This document shows, in pieces, positions 6,969 to 10,294 of a stretch of 10,294 nucleotides of DNA. A model generated the notes under the pieces. The model ran no database searches and had not been told where the DNA came from. It saw only the letters and a program-made list of their open reading frames with translations. Both the position numbers and the translations under genes were made by a program. The DNA comes from Lachnospiraceae bacterium (GTDB lineage Bacteria; Bacillota; Clostridia; Lachnospirales; Lachnospiraceae). The stretch covers positions 1-10,294 of the forward strand of contig JAJQCU010000376.1 in assembly GCA_021202575.1 (NCBI GenBank), read 5' to 3'. Position 1 is the first letter of the stretch. The number at the start of each line of letters is the position of its first letter.

Positions 6969-6971
6969 GCT
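6956..6971 (+). promoter_or_regulatory. Sigma-54 (-24/-12) promoter for the PTS genes
   Basis: TGGCATG (6956-6962), four bases, TTGCT (6967-6971) matches the sigma-54 consensus TGGCAYR-N4-TTGCW at every fixed position. The GG and GC pairs (6957-6958 and 6969-6970) have the required 10 bases between them. Transcription would start near 6982, leaving a leader of about 55 bases before the EIIA start. Context supports it: rpoN lies upstream and a LevR-type sigma-54 activator downstream. The element is embedded in the rpoN terminator. Confidence 0.8.
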
Positions 6972-7036
6972 TTGTTTGAAAAGGTATAAAGGATCTCAAG
7001 TATGGTCTTTAATTTTCTGAAATGGAGTGATTGCGT

Positions 7037-7456
7037 ATGGAAAACAAAAATGATAACAATTTGCCCGGTATCCTGATTTTGTCCCACGGCGCCCTTTGTG
7101 AAGGTCTGCTCGGATCAGCAAAAATGATCTATGGTGATTTTGACGGTGTCAAAGCCATGCCGTTTTACGACGGTTCCGACATCAGAGCCTACGGGGAGGA
7201 CGTTATGAGACTGTATGGTGAGATGCCGGAGGGATCAATCATTCTCTTTGATCTCTTTTGCGGCACACCGTTCAATCAGGTCCTGGAGCGCTGCGCCCGG
7301 AAAAAGATATTCGGTCTTTGCGGCGTCAACCTCTCGATACTTCTGGAGGCTTTGAATCTCAGGGAAAGTATGCGAGGACAGGAGCTGATCGAAGCTTTGG
7401 CTGAGACCGGCAGAGAGAGCCTGGTAGATGTAAAATCTTTTTTTGAGTTTAATTGA
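7037..7456 (+). CDS. PTS mannose-family EIIA component
   Basis: A 139-residue cytoplasmic phosphocarrier of the mannose/fructose/sorbose PTS family. It accepts phosphate from HPr on a histidine and passes it to EIIB. The active-site motif ILSHGALCEGLLGSA is at the N-terminus with H17 as the phosphorylated residue. The second landmark, FDLFCGTPFN (71-80), includes D72; the family usually has Gly where C75 stands. The length fits a stand-alone EIIA. The start ATG 7037 has GGAG (7024-7027) nine bases upstream; the in-frame TTG at 7031 is too close to that site. It follows a sigma-54-type promoter and is 14 bases ahead of the LevR-like activator, so both are probably on one transcript. No EIIB, EIIC or EIID gene is in the window; they may lie beyond its end. 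The sugar cannot be told from EIIA alone. Confidence 0.9.
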   Translation: MENKNDNNLPGILILSHGALCEGLLGSAKMIYGDFDGVKAMPFYDGSDIRAYGEDVMRLYGEMPEGSIILFDLFCGTPFNQVLERCARKKIFGLCGVNLSILLEALNLRESMRGQELIEALAETGRESLVDVKSFFEFN

Positions 7457-7470
7457 TTGGGGTGAGTGAT

Positions 7471-8310
7471 ATGAGTATGCGTCGAGAGGATCGGATTCTT
7501 CAGCTTGTGCTACAGAACGCAGAAGAAGGCGTGACGGCGCAGCAGGCTGCCAGCGAGCTTGGAATATGGCGTAATGATGCCTCTGTAGAGTTAAACAGGC
7601 TGGTGGAGAAAGGGATTCTGTACAGGGAAGGAAAGAAAAATGTGCGCTTTTTCCCGGTGAAGGAAACGCGGGCAGAGGAAGCTCCCACAGCGGACGCCGG
7701 GACAAAGGCGGTTTCCTTTTCGCAGCCCGCGGATTCCGGCTTAAACGAGGACGCCTTTTCCAAGCTTGTGGGAAGTAACGGAAGCCTGAAGCATCAGATC
7801 AGCATCGCGAAAGCCGCGGTGACTTACCCGCCGCACGGCCTGAATATGCTGATTACGGGTCCGACCGGAATCGGCAAGACAACTTTCGCACGCACAGTAT
7901 GGGAATACGCGAATGAGATTCACGCGTTCGGCTGCAATGACCGGGAGGTTCCCTTCGTGCATTTTAACTGTGCGGAATACGCGGAAAATCCGCAGCTGCT
8001 GCAGTCCATTTTGTTTGGATCCAGGAAAGGCGCGTTTACAGGTTCTGTGGCGGACAGACCCGGGCTTGTCGAGGATGCGGACGGAGGCATCCTGTTTCTC
8101 GATGAGATTCACTGCCTGTCCGGCACAAGCCAGGAGCTGTTTTTTACACTGCTGGATACCGGATATTTCAGGCGAGTGGGGGAGACCTCCCGCAGAGAAG
8201 CGCATTTTATGCTGATCGGCGCGACCACAAGGCCGATTTCCAACACCACACTGATCGATACCTTTGTCCGCCGGATGCCGGTGCTGCTGCAGCTGCCGAC
8301 GCTCTCGTAA
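7471..8310 (+). CDS. LevR-like sigma-54 activator, N-terminal part (HTH and AAA+), ended by premature TAA
   Basis: This frame gives 279 residues before TAA 8308-8310. A winged HTH spans about 1-66 (VTAQQAASELGIWRNDASVELNRLVEKGIL). The AAA+ sigma-54-interaction domain spans about 98-279: Walker A GPTGIGKT (130-137), GAFTGS loop (187-192, where GAFTGA is usual), Walker B GGILFLDEIH (205-214, D211 E212), sensor ATTRP (251-255) and arginine pair R268-R269 in TFVRRMPV. These are the parts that hydrolyse ATP to open sigma-54 promoters. The protein stops just after LPTLS, where LevR relatives continue with an 'ERP..ER' segment, the AAA+ lid and the PTS-sensing domains. The start ATG 7471 follows GGGGTGAG (7459-7466); ATG 7477 is an alternative. 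Without the lid and PRDs the product is probably unstable or unregulated. Treat it as the 5' part of an interrupted gene unless the stops prove to be errors. Confidence 0.85.
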   Translation: MSMRREDRILQLVLQNAEEGVTAQQAASELGIWRNDASVELNRLVEKGILYREGKKNVRFFPVKETRAEEAPTADAGTKAVSFSQPADSGLNEDAFSKLVGSNGSLKHQISIAKAAVTYPPHGLNMLITGPTGIGKTTFARTVWEYANEIHAFGCNDREVPFVHFNCAEYAENPQLLQSILFGSRKGAFTGSVADRPGLVEDADGGILFLDEIHCLSGTSQELFFTLLDTGYFRRVGETSRREAHFMLIGATTRPISNTTLIDTFVRRMPVLLQLPTLS

Positions 8311-10294
8311 CTTCCCGTGACGGAGTTCCCGGAGTAAATCCTCAACTTTTACGCGCAGGAGGCGAAACATATCCGCCGACCCATCTGTGTGAAATGCGAT
8401 GTCCTGAATACCCTGATGGGATATGCTGCGAGAATCAATCTCGGCACTCTGAAAAACGCGATCCAGCTTTCCTGTGCGAAAGCCCTTTTAAAGGATGGCG
8501 CCATGCAGACAACAGGGGAAATCACAGTTACGCTTCATGACCTCTCTTTCCAGATTCATTCCGTTGCGGCGGATTCCTCACAACAGTTGAATCTGAGATC
8601 GGACTGGTATCACGGGGATATGCATGTGGGAATCAACGACACCGGTAAATTTGATTCGGATGAAATCCTGCAGTTTGAGGATATCTATGACCAGGTGTTT
8701 TCCCTGATTGACGAAGGAAGGAAGATGGGACTGACTGGCGAAGGACTGCGTCAGAGGGTGAGCCGCCAGATTGACCTTTATTTCGAGACATTGGGTGACA
8801 GATACAATACGGTTATCCACAGTATTTCCTCGATGGAGCGCTTTGTCTCCCCCAAAATTCTGCCGGTTGCGATAAAGCTGATGAGCACGGCCGCGATTGA
8901 GATGGACCGGACTTATCCGCAGAAGACGCCGCTTCTGCTGGCCATGCATCTGGAACAGTATGTGAGCCGGGCACGGTCGGGGAATCTGGTCCTGCCGCCG
9001 AATATTCAGGGAGTCGCCGGTTATTACAAGACGGAGATTCAGTTTCTGGAGAGTCACAGAGAATGGCTGGGCTCCCATCTGAGCACCAGGGTCACCGATG
9101 ATGAGATCGTCTTTCTGGCAGCTTTCCTGAGTCAGACGGAGAAAACCAGCTGGGAGCCGGGTGTGCATATCACAATGGTTTCCTGCAGCGGGAGAGTGGC
9201 GGCGGAGATCACAGGATATGTCCGTTCGCTGTTTGGCGCGGGCCACGTCTACTGCGTGGAAAACGGAGATATGCTGGCAGTGAGAAAGGTTTATGATCTG
9301 CTTTGCTTTGACTTAAAACAGCATCACGGGAGGGAAGGAAACCTGATCTTTACCGACTGTCAGCAATTCAGCGGCTCGGAGGAAGATCTGTATCAGGCGA
9401 CGGGCATCCGCTGTAAAGTGATTCCCGTCCTGGAAGAGAGAATGGCCGTGATTGCGTGCCGTAATACCATGACACAGCAGCTTCCTTTAGAGGAAATGTA
9501 CAATCACATTATGCTCGATTACGGAGAGCAGATGCGGTGTTTTTTTGAAAACTCACATGTGCCCGGAATTCTGATGGCCGGCGCGGAGAAAAAGCCCTCC
9601 GTGGAGAATGTGATTTTTACAATCTGTGTCACCGGCCAGGGAAGCGCGGAGCAGATGCGGAAATTCCTGGAGGAGGAGCTCAGGGACAAGATCCCGTCTC
9701 TTAAGGTGGTGGCAGTGAGCTCCATTGACGACGTCAGCGCCAGGGCCGCTGTTTACGGGAAAGCCTTAAGGGTAATCGTCGGAACAGTCAATCCCAATAT
9801 ACCGGGCGTTCCCTTCCTGCTCGCTGACAATGTGTTTACGCCGGCGGGAATAGAGAAGATCATGAATATCATCAGCGACTGGAGCATGCCTCCCTATATG
9901 GGCTGGCTTCATGAGGGACGGGAGGAATCGGCCAGCCAGACGCAGATGGATAATTTCTGCGTCCTCGCGCCCAATGTGGACAGGGAAAAGGGGACAGCGT
10001 GCATTTCCAGAGTAACCCGGGTCCTGGAAAATGAGGTGTACAGGCAAAAGCTGCCTGACAATATTGAACTCCGCATTTTCATGCACGCGGCCAGTATGCT
10101 GGAGCGGATTGCGACGGGGAACCCGTTGGAGCTGCCGCAGGAAGGGCCGGAGGAGATCGCGCGATCCCAAAAATGGTTTCTATATCTGAAAGAGGTGCTG
10201 AACAGCTGTTTTTCGGCGGCAGGATTTCCGGTTTCCGATGCGGAGTGTTTTTATTTTATGATTACACTGCCAAAAGTGGATGAGACGTTTGAAA
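8311..10294 (+). pseudogene. LevR-like activator, C-terminal remainder (AAA+ lid, PRD1, EIIA-like, EIIB-like, PRD2), cut off from its start
   Basis: The frame of the upstream activator resumes after TAA 8308-8310, meets a second in-frame TAA at 8335-8337, then stays open to the window end (over 650 codons). Translated content is LevR-like throughout. The AAA+ lid reads ILNFYAQEAKHI, then MGYAARINLGTLKNAIQLSCAKALL. PRD1 holds MHLEQYVSR (His 8947-8949) and ends DDEIVFLAAFLS. A degenerate EIIA-like domain (from 9157) lacks the expected His: GVHITMVSCSG. An EIIB-like stretch has VIFTICVTGQGSA and IVGTVNPNIPGVPF. PRD2 has IFMHAASMLERI (His 10084-10086). By codon count from 7471 the PRD2 His is 872, close to the regulatory His869 of B. 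subtilis LevR. No canonical start with a ribosome site is seen after the stops. The 3' end is outside the window. Confidence 0.8.

Noticed and set aside
6976..7006. Possible sigma-A promoter TTGAAA...TATGGT before the EIIA gene
   Set aside because: The spacing is 19 bases and the -10 is poor; the sigma-54 element just upstream is far better.
8307..8340. A frameshift, rather than stop mutations, as the cause of the activator interruption
   Set aside because: Conserved domain sequence is in the same frame before 8308 and after 8337, and the other two frames show no family-like residues in between.
7741..8370. Antisense open frames across the activator gene (also 8578-9246)
   Set aside because: They overlap recognisable AAA+ and PRD coding sequence and have no features of their own. 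They do not explain the stop codons at 8308 and 8335.
8357..8373. AGGAGG (8357-8362) eight bases before an in-frame ATC as a restart site after the two stops
   Set aside because: ATC is not a normal start codon. The AGGAGG is explained by Gln-Glu-Ala codons of the lid region, and the next ATG or GTG in frame is too far away for this site.

Overview
The window looks like a chromosomal segment of a low-to-mid GC Firmicute of class Clostridia, most likely of the Lachnospiraceae type. The evidence is the neighbourhood itself: a MurR/RpiR-type regulator, an HI0933-type flavoprotein, cmk, ispH and a four-domain S1 protein in one run, followed by rpoN and a sigma-54-linked mannose-family PTS locus. 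Shine-Dalgarno sites are strong and GC content is a little above 50 percent. All genes lie on the + strand. I cannot assign a species.

Layout. (1) 1-225 is the 3' end of an AraC-family regulator. (2) 226-359 is a short intergenic stretch with a plausible sigma-A promoter. (3) 360-5371 is a compact five-gene run: SIS-domain regulator, FAD-dependent oxidoreductase (8-base overlap), cytidylate kinase, IspH and ribosomal protein S1 (20-base overlap with ispH). It ends in a good intrinsic terminator at 5414-5451. Inside ispH there is a near-consensus sigma-A promoter (3917-3945) that could feed S1 alone. The ispH/S1 overlap carries a TTT-TGA sequence on which a +1 slip would fuse the two proteins, a fusion that exists as one gene in many Clostridia. 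(4) 5505-6968 is a self-contained rpoN (sigma-54) unit with a near-perfect sigma-A promoter and a long terminator hairpin. (5) From 6956 to the window end lies a sigma-54-type PTS locus: an EIIA-Man protein followed by a LevR-like activator (winged HTH, AAA+, PRD1, EIIA-like, EIIB-like, PRD2). The activator frame is interrupted by two in-frame TAA codons (8308-8310 and 8335-8337) and then stays open for more than 1.9 kb to the window edge.

How it fits together. rpoN makes the sigma factor. A textbook -24/-12 element (TGGCATG-N4-TTGCT, 6956-6971) is built into the descending arm and T-tract of the rpoN terminator and points at the PTS genes. The LevR-like protein would normally be the activator of that promoter, and it sits inside the operon it should control. 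As read here, the activator is split just after its AAA+ core, so it loses its PTS-sensing half. This is a recent pseudogene, a readthrough case, or a sequence error. The most notable observations are the terminator/sigma-54 promoter overlap, the doubly interrupted activator, the internal ispH promoter and the possible ispH-S1 frameshift fusion.
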